Source of the DNA: an uncultured bacterium
GTDB taxonomy: Bacteria > Actinomycetota > Actinomycetes > S36-B12
NCBI GenBank assembly: GCA_903908025.1
Contig: CAIVQM010000017.1
Coordinates: 1-34,574, forward strand
Direction: 5' to 3'
Length of the DNA: 34,574 nt
Part shown: one piece after another, positions 1 through 6,139 of the stretch
Position numbering within the stretch: the first letter of the stretch is position 1
Layout of the letters: every line of letters starts with the position of its first letter
Program-made: the position numbers and the translations under genes
Notes under the pieces: generated by a model
Database searches by the model: none
Seen by the model: only the letters and a program-made list of their open reading frames with translations
Told to the model about the DNA's origin: nothing

Positions 1-126
1 CACCTGCTCAGCCAGGTTCCCTACGCGCCGCTCCCGCCTCAGGACACGAAGATGCCCCGGCCGCCGACTCCGCGTGGATACGTGGAGCCGGACGTGCCCG
101 TGCGTCGCGTTCCCACCCCGTTCTAG
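1..126 (+). CDS. C-terminal end of an unidentified protein (partial)
   Basis: Frame 1 is open from the first base and ends with TAG at 124-126, giving 41 residues. They are rich in proline and end in RRVPTPF. Codon third positions are strongly G/C, as in the neighbouring genes, so this looks like a real gene tail. The start lies outside the window. I do not recognise the family. The next gene begins 24 bases downstream, so the two may be co-transcribed. Confidence 0.5.
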   Translation, partial: HLLSQVPYAPLPPQDTKMPRPPTPRGYVEPDVPVRRVPTPF

Positions 127-150
127 GCACGAAGAGGAAGAGGACTGGTG

Positions 151-2838
151 ATGACCGAGAAGTGGTACGCGCTCTCGCCCGAGGATGTCGCCGAGACGCT
201 GGCCGTGGACCCTGCGAACGGGCTGTCGGCGGCGAAGGCTGCCGAACTGCTGAAGGCCAACGGGCCCAACGCTCTCCCGGCGGAGAAGTCCCCGCCGGCA
301 TGGCATCAGTTCCTCGCTCAGTACAAGTCCTACATGCAGATCATCCTCGTCGCTGCGGCGATCGCATCGATTCTCATCGGCCAGATCACGACCGGCGTGG
401 CGGTCCTGGTGATCACGGCGCTGAACGCGCTGGGTGGAATGCGGCAGCAGGGCAAGGCGGAGAGCGCCATGAACGCGCTGCAGTCGATGCTCAAGACCAC
501 GGCACGGGTACGTCGCGACGGCACCGAGGTGCAGGTCGATGCCGACCAGGTGGTCATCGGTGACGTCGTGCTGCTGGCGGCCGGTGATGACGTGTGCGCT
601 GACGGACGCATCATCCAGGCATCGTCCTTGCAGATCGACGAGTCGGCGCTGACGGGCGAGAGCGTTCCCGCCTCGAAGAGCGCCGACGTCATCACTGATG
701 CGAACCCGGTCCTGGGAGACCAGGTGAACATGGCGTTCATGAACACGCCGGTCACGCACGGAAACGGCATCATGATCATCACCGGGACCGGCGCGGACAC
801 CGCCGTCGGCAACATCTCGGGGATGCTGAAGTCGGCCCCGGCGCTGAAGACCCCGATGACCAAGCAACTGGACACGCTCACGCTGTGGATCGCCGCTGCA
901 GCCGGCCTGACCATCGCGATCATGTTCGCCCTGGGGATCTCTCGCGGAGAGTCCACCCAGGTCATCTTCACCACCGCCATCGCGCTGGCGCTGGCCGCCG
1001 TCCCGATGGCCATGCCGACCGTCCTGCAGGTGATCCTGTCCGGCGGGTCCCGGGATCTGGCCGCGCACGGCGCCGTCGTGAAGAGCCTCGACGCGGTGGA
1101 GACCCTCGGCTCCACATCCGCCATCAACTCGGACAAGACCGGGACGCTGACGATGAACCAGGTCACCGTCGTCGAGGTCATCGACCCCACGGATCATTTC
1201 ACGGTCAGCGGGATGGGCTACGGCCTCGAGGGGGAGGTCCATCACTCCGCCGGCAACACCAACACCATCGAGGCGGCGATCCTGCCGTTCCTGATCACCA
1301 ACGACGCCAAGCTCGTCGATGGGAAGGTCGTCGGCGACCCCACCGAGGGCGCGCTCCTGGTCCTGGGCCACAAGGCGAAGCTCGACATCGAGGGCACCCA
1401 GGCGGCCTATCCGCGGCTTGCCACCCTGCCGTTCGATCCCACCTACAAGCTCATGGCCGCCTTCTGCGACGCCACGGACGAGCAGGGCAACGCTGTCGTC
1501 CGCATCTTCGTCAAGGGTGCCGCCCCGGCAGTGATCGGCCGGGCCACGTCCGCCCTGGCGAAGGGCAAGAGCGTCCCGTGGACTGCCGACGCCGGTACCC
1601 GCACCGATGGCGAGATGGCGCGCCTCGGCGGCAAGGGACTGCGGATCATGGCCGCGGCCATGAAGGACATGGACCCCAAGGACTTCACCCCCGACGGCGA
1701 CCTGCTGTCGATGGTCCAGGGCCTGCAGATGACTGCCATCGTCGGGATGATGGATCCGCCACGGGCGGAGTCCCTTGACGCGGTCCGTGCAGCGCAGGAT
1801 GCGAACATCCGCGTCCGGATGGTCACCGGAGACGATGTGGTCACCGGAGCGGCGATTGCAAAGCAGCTAGGCATCCCCGGTGAGGCGATCCTGGGAACGG
1901 AGCTCGCGGCGATGTCCGACGAGGAGCGCCGGGACCGGATCGACAGCATTGGCGTTGTTGGCCGCGTGGCACCCGAGCACAAGGTACTGATGGTCGAGAC
2001 GCTGCGCGCGGAGGGAGACGTCGTGGCCATGACCGGCGACGGCGTCAATGATGCGCCGGCCATCAAGGCCGCTGATATCGGCATCGCGATGGGCACGGGC
2101 ACCCAGGTCGCCAAGAACGCCGGCAAGATGATCCTCACCGACGATAACTTCGCCACCATCGTGCGCGCGGTGTCGGTGGGCCGCAAGGTCTACGACAACA
2201 TGCTGAAGTACATCCGCTTCATGCTCGTCGCGCTTGTCACCTACGTCGTGACGTTCCTGATGGCGAGCCTGCTAAACATCGCCGGGGGCCAGCCGTTCAC
2301 GGCAGTGCAGATCCTGTGGATCAACTTCATCATCACCGCACCGGTCGGCATCGCCTTGGGCTTGGATCAGGCGACGCCCGGACTCATGAAGCGCAAGCCC
2401 CGACCCCGGTCCTCGAAGATCATGTCCCCGGCGGTCATGGTCACGGTGGGCCTTGCCGGAGTGTTCATGTCGGTGGCCATCAACCTGCTGATCATCCTCG
2501 GCGAGAATCATTACGACAGCGGCGTGATCGGCAGCACTATGGGCCTCGTGGCGTTCTCGCTCATGCTGGTGATCGCCGCGTTCGAGTCACGCGACGAGAA
2601 GGCGTCCGTCCTCACCTCGAAGACATTCGACAACAGGACCGTCAACCTCACCGCGATCGCCGAGGTCGTGCTGGCCATCCTGATCGCCGAGGGCGCGTTC
2701 CTTCCCCCGCTGCTCGGAACGACCCAGCTGACGGGCAACCAATGGCTGATCGGCGCCATGCCGGCCGTGGTCCTGCTCATCGGTTGGGAGTTCGGCAAGC
2801 TCATTGCCCGCCGTCGGGCGGCTTCGCCGCCCTCCTAG
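151..2838 (+). CDS. P-type cation-transporting ATPase, mixed P2/P3 features
   Basis: Membrane pump that should couple ATP hydrolysis to cation transport. About 895 residues, full length for the P2/P3 class. Visible in order: N-terminal cation-ATPase domain, actuator loop with TGES near 168, membrane helix 4 motif PMAMP near 285, phosphorylation site SDKTGTLT with Asp about 328, hinge GDGVNDAP near 629, and several C-terminal membrane segments. The PMAMP motif resembles P3A proton pumps, while the sequence just before the phosphorylation site (AVETLGS) resembles P2 pumps. In helix 6 the acidic residue of the P2 calcium site is replaced (NFIITAP), so calcium is unlikely and the ion is unknown. 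ATG 151 is preferred to the in-frame GTG 148, because GAAGAGGAAGAGGA (131-144) is a good ribosome site for it. The final eight codons lie within a dispersed repeat. Confidence 0.93.
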   Translation: MTEKWYALSPEDVAETLAVDPANGLSAAKAAELLKANGPNALPAEKSPPAWHQFLAQYKSYMQIILVAAAIASILIGQITTGVAVLVITALNALGGMRQQGKAESAMNALQSMLKTTARVRRDGTEVQVDADQVVIGDVVLLAAGDDVCADGRIIQASSLQIDESALTGESVPASKSADVITDANPVLGDQVNMAFMNTPVTHGNGIMIITGTGADTAVGNISGMLKSAPALKTPMTKQLDTLTLWIAAAAGLTIAIMFALGISRGESTQVIFTTAIALALAAVPMAMPTVLQVILSGGSRDLAAHGAVVKSLDAVETLGSTSAINSDKTGTLTMNQVTVVEVIDPTDHFTVSGMGYGLEGEVHHSAGNTNTIEAAILPFLITNDAKLVDGKVVGDPTEGALLVLGHKAKLDIEGTQAAYPRLATLPFDPTYKLMAAFCDATDEQGNAVVRIFVKGAAPAVIGRATSALAKGKSVPWTADAGTRTDGEMARLGGKGLRIMAAAMKDMDPKDFTPDGDLLSMVQGLQMTAIVGMMDPPRAESLDAVRAAQDANIRVRMVTGDDVVTGAAIAKQLGIPGEAILGTELAAMSDEERRDRIDSIGVVGRVAPEHKVLMVETLRAEGDVVAMTGDGVNDAPAIKAADIGIAMGTGTQVAKNAGKMILTDDNFATIVRAVSVGRKVYDNMLKYIRFMLVALVTYVVTFLMASLLNIAGGQPFTAVQILWINFIITAPVGIALGLDQATPGLMKRKPRPRSSKIMSPAVMVTVGLAGVFMSVAINLLIILGENHYDSGVIGSTMGLVAFSLMLVIAAFESRDEKASVLTSKTFDNRTVNLTAIAEVVLAILIAEGAFLPPLLGTTQLTGNQWLIGAMPAVVLLIGWEFGKLIARRRAASPPS

Positions 2839-2865
2839 GGCGGGTGACGAGATCCGTCGGGCGGC
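2812..2865 (+). repeat. Dispersed hairpin repeat, copy A
   Basis: A 43-base unit starts at 2812 and is followed by the first 11 bases of another unit. It matches the tandem units at 5775-5872 apart from a one-base length difference and several substitutions. It contains a 7-bp hairpin with a TTC loop (2816-2832) and the block GCGGGTGACGAGA (2840-2852), which also occurs at the 3' end of tRNA-Gly (5953-5965). The unit begins exactly at a codon boundary of the upstream ATPase gene and supplies its last eight codons and stop. The hairpin might also act as a terminator, but there is no T-tract. Confidence 0.8.
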
Positions 2866-2894
2866 AACATCTGCACGACCTCTGTCCCACGGGG

Positions 2895-2948
2895 ATGACC
2901 CTGGCCGCGGAGATCTACCTGCGCGCGGTCAGCAGCAATGTTCGCTAG
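2895..2948 (+). other. Possible short gene remnant
   Basis: Between the repeat and the Fic gene a 17-codon open frame (ATG 2895, TAG 2946-2948) has G/C-ending codons and reads MTLAAEIYLRAVSSNVR. It is open further upstream through the repeat. It may be the end of a disrupted gene or a chance frame. It overlaps the last bases of the convergent Fic gene. No family is recognised. Confidence 0.15.
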
Positions 2949-4144
2949 TCCAGTTGCCCCGCACGTTCGCGTTCGTAGAGCGGCGCGGATTCGATGATTC
3001 CGAATATCTCGTCGGCCAGCCAATATCGACGACGTCCGTGCCCACCGCGGACCTCCAGTGCGCGGATCCAGTCCCGCTCCTCCGCATCTCGGATGAGGTT
3101 TCGGGCTCCCTGGTTCGTCACCCCGAGGGCTCGCTCGACACGTCGCACCGTCAGGAACGGGTTGGCGAACATGAGAGGGATCAGTTCGCCGACTCGTGAT
3201 CGTGATCCGGTCGCGGAGGCGAAGTAGACCTCGCGCACCTTCACTAGTCGGGCCGCACGGTCGATACCGTCGAGCGCCTGCCGATGCACGGCGGTCAGGA
3301 AGAACTGAAGCCACTCCTGGATCTCGCCGCGCTCCCTCACGGCCTGGAGCCTCTCGTAGTACTCGCGGCGGTGGCTCTCCAAATAGCCCGATAGATAGAG
3401 GAGCGGCGTAGTCAGTCTGCCCGTCTGCTGGAGGTGGAGCCCGATGATGAGTCGACCGAGGCGCCCATTGCCGTCTAGGAATGGGTGGATGGTTTCGAAC
3501 TGGTAGTGCATGAGCGCGCAGTTCACCAGCGTCGGAAGCGTTGCTGGTTCGTTCACGAAGCGCTCCCAGTCGGCAAGCAGGTCACCGAGATGCTCGGGCA
3601 GCGGAGGAACGAAGAGCGCGGTTTCGGGGCTGTCGGTGGGTGAGCCGATCCAGACGGGGCTGCGTCTCAACTCCCCGGGCTGACGCTCCTCGCCCCGAAC
3701 ACCAGTCAGGAGCTCCTTGTGCACTTCAACGACGAGTCGTTGCGTGAGTGGCATGGACTTGATCCGCTCAAGGCCGACGTGCGTGGCCGTCACGTACGCC
3801 TCGACCTCGGCGATGTCGTCGTTCTGGACGGCTGGGTCGTCGCCCTCGGCACCGGCCTGGAGTACCTGAGCGAGCGAGGCCTGGGTTCCCTCAATCCGTG
3901 TACTCGCGAGAGCCTCACGGGTGATGTAGGGGCCGATCAGCAGCTGAGGATCCGGGATCAGGTGGCCAAGTCCCTGAAGCTGGCCGAGTGCAAGGTCGGC
4001 CTCAGAGAGGACGAGGACGGTCGCTGGATCCAAGTCCAGCTGCCTCGGGATCGGGGCCGGCTCGAAGTACCAGAAGGCCCACTTGTCACCCGGCCGCCGG
4101 GTGGGCTTTCCGAACGCATCGTTCGTGAACTTGCTTGGATCCAT
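2945..4144 (-). CDS. Fic family protein, class II (N-terminal inhibitory helix)
   Basis: Predicted to transfer AMP or a related nucleotide group onto target proteins. 399 residues. The core motif HPFLDGNGRLGR is complete at 220-231, with the catalytic His, the metal-binding Asp and the phosphate-binding Asn/Arg. The inhibitory motif (S/T)xxxE(G/N) is present as STRIEG at 81-86, upstream of the core, which defines class II Fic proteins that hold themselves inactive until Glu85 is displaced. The C-terminal 100 residues look like a winged helix (TVRRVERALGVTNQGARNLI). No separate antitoxin is seen, consistent with self-inhibition. A -10-like TAGTAT lies six bases before the ATG and no Shine-Dalgarno is visible, so the mRNA may be leaderless. 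The gene diverges from the AAA+/DUF4143 gene and lies in the repeat-bounded segment. The target is unknown. Confidence 0.93.
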   Translation of the reverse strand: MDPSKFTNDAFGKPTRRPGDKWAFWYFEPAPIPRQLDLDPATVLVLSEADLALGQLQGLGHLIPDPQLLIGPYITREALASTRIEGTQASLAQVLQAGAEGDDPAVQNDDIAEVEAYVTATHVGLERIKSMPLTQRLVVEVHKELLTGVRGEERQPGELRRSPVWIGSPTDSPETALFVPPLPEHLGDLLADWERFVNEPATLPTLVNCALMHYQFETIHPFLDGNGRLGRLIIGLHLQQTGRLTTPLLYLSGYLESHRREYYERLQAVRERGEIQEWLQFFLTAVHRQALDGIDRAARLVKVREVYFASATGSRSRVGELIPLMFANPFLTVRRVERALGVTNQGARNLIRDAEERDWIRALEVRGGHGRRRYWLADEIFGIIESAPLYERERAGQLD

Positions 4145-4150
4145 GTGGAG

Positions 4151-4156
4151 ATACTA
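4151..4156 (-). promoter_or_regulatory. -10 element, leaderless promoter of the Fic gene
   Basis: Minus-strand TAGTAT, then CTCCAC (six bases), then ATG at 4144. No ribosome-binding site is present, so transcription probably starts at or beside the start codon. No good -35 is visible. Confidence 0.5.
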
Positions 4157-4195
4157 CAACGCAAAAGGGTGTCGTGTTGGAGTAGTGAGGCCTGA

Positions 4196-4354
4196 GACCA
4201 ACCTCAGTTTGAGTTGCGGGCCTCTCAAGCAACGGAAGCCGGTCCGATTTGGTGTGAGGGCCGGCGCATCGCCGAACGTATGGACGAGCTGGTGCAGGAC
4301 CCCGGCAGTGTCCGAGGGATGAAGAGCCGGTCCACTCGACGATGCTCCAAATGA
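4196..4354 (+). other. Possible gene remnant in the Fic/ATPase intergenic region
   Basis: The 331 bases between the two divergent genes hold one open frame with coding-like codon choice, from after TGA 4193 to TGA 4352. It includes RRIAERMDELVQDPG in G/C-ending codons. The only internal starts are late (ATG 4280), with no ribosome site. It could be the end of a degraded gene. No family is recognised. The rest of the gap appears to hold the two promoters and the TTGCATA direct repeats. Confidence 0.2.
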
Positions 4355-4404
4355 GCCATGCTGTCGTCGTTGTGATCGATTGAGCGGTAAGCGTTCACAA
4401 CAAC

Positions 4405-4440
4405 TTGCATATCCGGGCAGCATACAGTTGCATAGTCGGG
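4405..4440 (+). promoter_or_regulatory. Paired TTGCATA-type direct repeats upstream of the DUF4143 gene
   Basis: TTGCATATCCGGG (4405-4417) and TTGCATAGTCGGG (4428-4440) match at 11 of 13 positions and lie 23 bases apart, about two helical turns. They are 36-71 bases before the start at 4476 and could be an operator. No regulator is identified. Confidence 0.3.
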
Positions 4441-4463
4441 TATTAGAAGGTTGCGGATTCGGG

Positions 4464-4469
4464 TACGAT
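4464..4469 (+). promoter_or_regulatory. -10 element, leaderless promoter of the AAA+/DUF4143 gene
   Basis: TACGAT is followed by CAACTC (six bases) and ATG 4476, with no Shine-Dalgarno. This spacing supports the start at 4476 rather than the longer in-frame opening at 4380. Confidence 0.5.
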
Positions 4470-4475
4470 CAACTC

Positions 4476-5726
4476 ATGGAGTATCGCCCGCGGGTCGCAG
4501 ACGCAGCCATGACTGACCTGTTGGCGGCGTTGGGCGGGGTTCTCGTCGAGGGTCCTCGCGGATGCGGGAAGACCACCACGGCGCTGCAGCACGCGCGCAG
4601 CCACGTCCGCCTGGACTCCGGTCCAAACGTGCTCGAGTTGGCTTCCCTCGATCCGTTGGGGCTGCTTACCGGTGCAGCCCCCCGGCTGGTGGACGAGTGG
4701 CAACTGGCTCCGACGCTGTGGAACGTCGTACGGCATGAGATCGATGCCCGGAGGGAACCAGGGCAGTTCATCCTGTCGGGATCGTCCAGTCCCGCGAGAG
4801 ACCCGTCGCGTCACTCCGGGGCCGGTCGCATCGGCCGCCTACGCATGCGGACCATGACACTGGCGGAATCGGATCGGTCCTCGCAGGCGGTGTCACTTGC
4901 CGACCTGCAGTCCGGCGAACCGATCTCTGGCAGGAGTCAGCTGACCTACCGCGATCTGGCCGAGGCGGCGATCGTCGGAGGCTGGCCCGCACTGCTGCGA
5001 GCGAGTCACCGCCAGGCCGTCGCGTTCAACCGTTCCTACCTCGATGACCTGTGCACCAGCGCGATTCCGCTTGCAACCGGGGTCAGGCACGACCCGGTGC
5101 GCCTGCGTCGCCTGCTGGAATCGGTGGCCCGGAACATCGCGAGCGAAGCGACGCTGGAGAGCCTGGCCGCTGACGTCTCCGCGGACGGTGGCGCATTCGA
5201 CCCGAAGACGGCTCGCACGTACCTCGATGCGCTCACGACAGTGTTCGCCCTCGATGAGCTCCCTGCGTGGAGTGTGGCCCTGCGCTCGAGGTCGCGGCTT
5301 CGCACGAGCCCCAAGCTTCACCTGGCCGACCCAGCACTGGCGTGCGCGGCCCTGGGGGTGAATGCCGACAGGCTCGCGAAGGACCCGGCGTTCTTCGGGC
5401 AGGTCTTCGAGTCGCTCGTCACCCGTGACCTGCGCAGCATGGTCGAAGCACGATTCGGCCGGGCTTACCACTACCGCGACAACACCGGCCTGGAGGTCGA
5501 CCTCATCCTGGAGTTCGAGGACAGGACGTGGGCCGCCATCGAGGTCAAGCTCGGCGGCTCCCGCATCGCCGAGGCCGAGAAGAGCCTGCTCATGCTTCGC
5601 GATGCACGGGTGGACCTGGCTCGAGTCGGGCCTCCGGTGTTCCTCGCCGTGGTTACTGGAACCGAGTACGCCTACACGCTGCCGACTGGAGTCCACGTCG
5701 TGCCTCTCGCGGCACTCGCATCGTGA
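4476..5726 (+). CDS. AAA+ ATPase with DUF4143 C-terminal domain
   Basis: 416 residues. N-terminal AAA_14-type ATPase with Walker A GPRGCGKT (26-33) and a Walker B-like LVDEWQLAP with Asp73/Glu74. The C-terminal DUF4143 part ends in a nuclease-like pattern, EVDLIL (Asp342) followed by AIEVK (Glu356, Lys358). This resembles a PD-(D/E)XK core, but nuclease activity is not shown. The family is widespread, patchily distributed in bacteria and archaea, often linked to mobile DNA, and has no settled function. The start at 4476 is chosen because a -10-like TACGAT sits six bases upstream. The gene is divergent from the Fic gene across 331 bases and ends just before the tandem hairpin repeats. No partner protein is evident beyond the Fic gene. 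Confidence 0.88.
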   Translation: MEYRPRVADAAMTDLLAALGGVLVEGPRGCGKTTTALQHARSHVRLDSGPNVLELASLDPLGLLTGAAPRLVDEWQLAPTLWNVVRHEIDARREPGQFILSGSSSPARDPSRHSGAGRIGRLRMRTMTLAESDRSSQAVSLADLQSGEPISGRSQLTYRDLAEAAIVGGWPALLRASHRQAVAFNRSYLDDLCTSAIPLATGVRHDPVRLRRLLESVARNIASEATLESLAADVSADGGAFDPKTARTYLDALTTVFALDELPAWSVALRSRSRLRTSPKLHLADPALACAALGVNADRLAKDPAFFGQVFESLVTRDLRSMVEARFGRAYHYRDNTGLEVDLILEFEDRTWAAIEVKLGGSRIAEAEKSLLMLRDARVDLARVGPPVFLAVVTGTEYAYTLPTGVHVVPLAALAS

Positions 5727-5774
5727 CCTGAACGTGAGTCCGCCTGTACGCCAGCCACCGTTTGGCCAATGAAG

Positions 5775-5872
5775 CGTCGGGCGGCTGCGCGGCTCTCCTG
5801 GGCGGGTGACGAGATCCGTCGAGCCGCTGCGCGGCTCTCCTGGGCGGGTGACGAGATCCGTCGAGCCGCTGC
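5775..5872 (+). repeat. Tandem hairpin repeats, copies B1 and B2 plus a partial third
   Basis: Two 42-base units (5775-5816 and 5817-5858) and 14 bases of a third. They are homologous to copy A at 2812. Each unit has a hairpin region with a TKC loop, then GCGGGTGACGAGATC. In B2 the 7-bp stem is perfect but differs from copy A by two compensatory pair changes. B1 has copy A's left arm and B2's right arm. No spacers or Cas genes are present, so this is not a CRISPR array. Confidence 0.85.
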
Positions 5873-5891
5873 CACTCCGCGACGGATCTCG
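5852..5891. repeat. 12-bp inverted repeat at the end of the tandem block
   Basis: CGAGATCCGTCG (5852-5863) is matched by its exact reverse complement CGACGGATCTCG (5880-5891), with 16 bases between. The left arm is part of repeat B2, so an inverted piece of the repeat closes the block. Confidence 0.7.
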
Positions 5892-5905
5892 GCGTGTTTC
5901 CCATA

Positions 5906-5951
5906 CCAATGAAGAGGACCCCCCGGAACTACGGGGGGTCCTCTTCATTGG
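5906..5951 (-). terminator. Perfect 19-bp stem-loop downstream of tRNA-Gly
   Basis: CCAATGAAGAGGACCCCCC (5906-5924) pairs fully with 5933-5951 around an 8-base loop. It starts at the base after the tRNA 3' end on the minus strand, as expected for its terminator. There is no T-tract on either side. It may also stop transcripts from the plus-strand DUF4143 gene. Confidence 0.75.
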
Positions 5952-6022
5952 AGCGGGTGACGAGAATCGAACTCGCACTGTCAGCTTGGGAAGCTGATGT
6001 TCTACCATTGAACTACACCCGC
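5952..6022 (-). tRNA. tRNA-Gly(CCC)
   Basis: The minus strand folds as a full cloverleaf. The acceptor stem is GCGGGTG with CACCCGC and discriminator T. The anticodon stem is TCAGC/GCTGA with loop TTCCCAA, giving anticodon CCC. The T-arm is GCGAG-TTCGATT-CTCGT. CCA is not encoded. The 3' end, read on the plus strand as GCGGGTGACGAGA, is the block shared with the nearby repeats. tRNA 3' ends are common integration targets, and the tRNA gene itself is intact. Confidence 0.95.
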
Positions 6023-6033
6023 GGAACGCCCCG

Positions 6034-6039
6034 ATTATG
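6034..6039 (-). promoter_or_regulatory. -10 element for tRNA-Gly
   Basis: CATAAT on the minus strand lies 11 bases before the tRNA 5' end at 6022, a plausible position for a tRNA promoter. No clear -35 is seen. Confidence 0.45.
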
Positions 6040-6127
6040 ACGCAAGGGGGGCTGAGCGTGGTACATCGGCCACCTTTTCTTGGGCGCCAGCGCTCTCCAC
6101 AGCAGGCGATGCATCGTGTCACGGGCG

Positions 6128-6133
6128 TAGCCT
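6128..6133 (+). promoter_or_regulatory. -10 element, leaderless promoter of the secreted M23-like gene
   Basis: TAGCCT, then CCCGGC (six bases), then ATG 6140. There is no ribosome site. Confidence 0.55.
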
Positions 6134-6139
6134 CCCGGC

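Larger units (their letters stand above)
5766..5914 (+). repeat. 9-bp direct repeats flanking the tandem repeat block
   Basis: CCAATGAAG occurs at 5766-5774, directly before the first repeat unit, and again at 5906-5914, where it forms the start of the terminator stem. The 131 bases between hold the tandem units and their inverted copy. The layout resembles a target-site duplication around an inserted block, but chance cannot be excluded. Confidence 0.4.

Noticed and set aside
5775..5872. Possible CRISPR array
   Set aside because: Only two full units in direct tandem, without spacers, and no Cas genes. A third related copy lies 3 kb away at a gene end.
4893..6122. A 409-residue minus-strand open frame over the DUF4143 gene and repeats
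   Set aside because: It runs through the tRNA gene, the terminator and the repeats. The composition is Arg/Gly-rich, as in shadow frames of high-GC genes, and no domain is recognisable.
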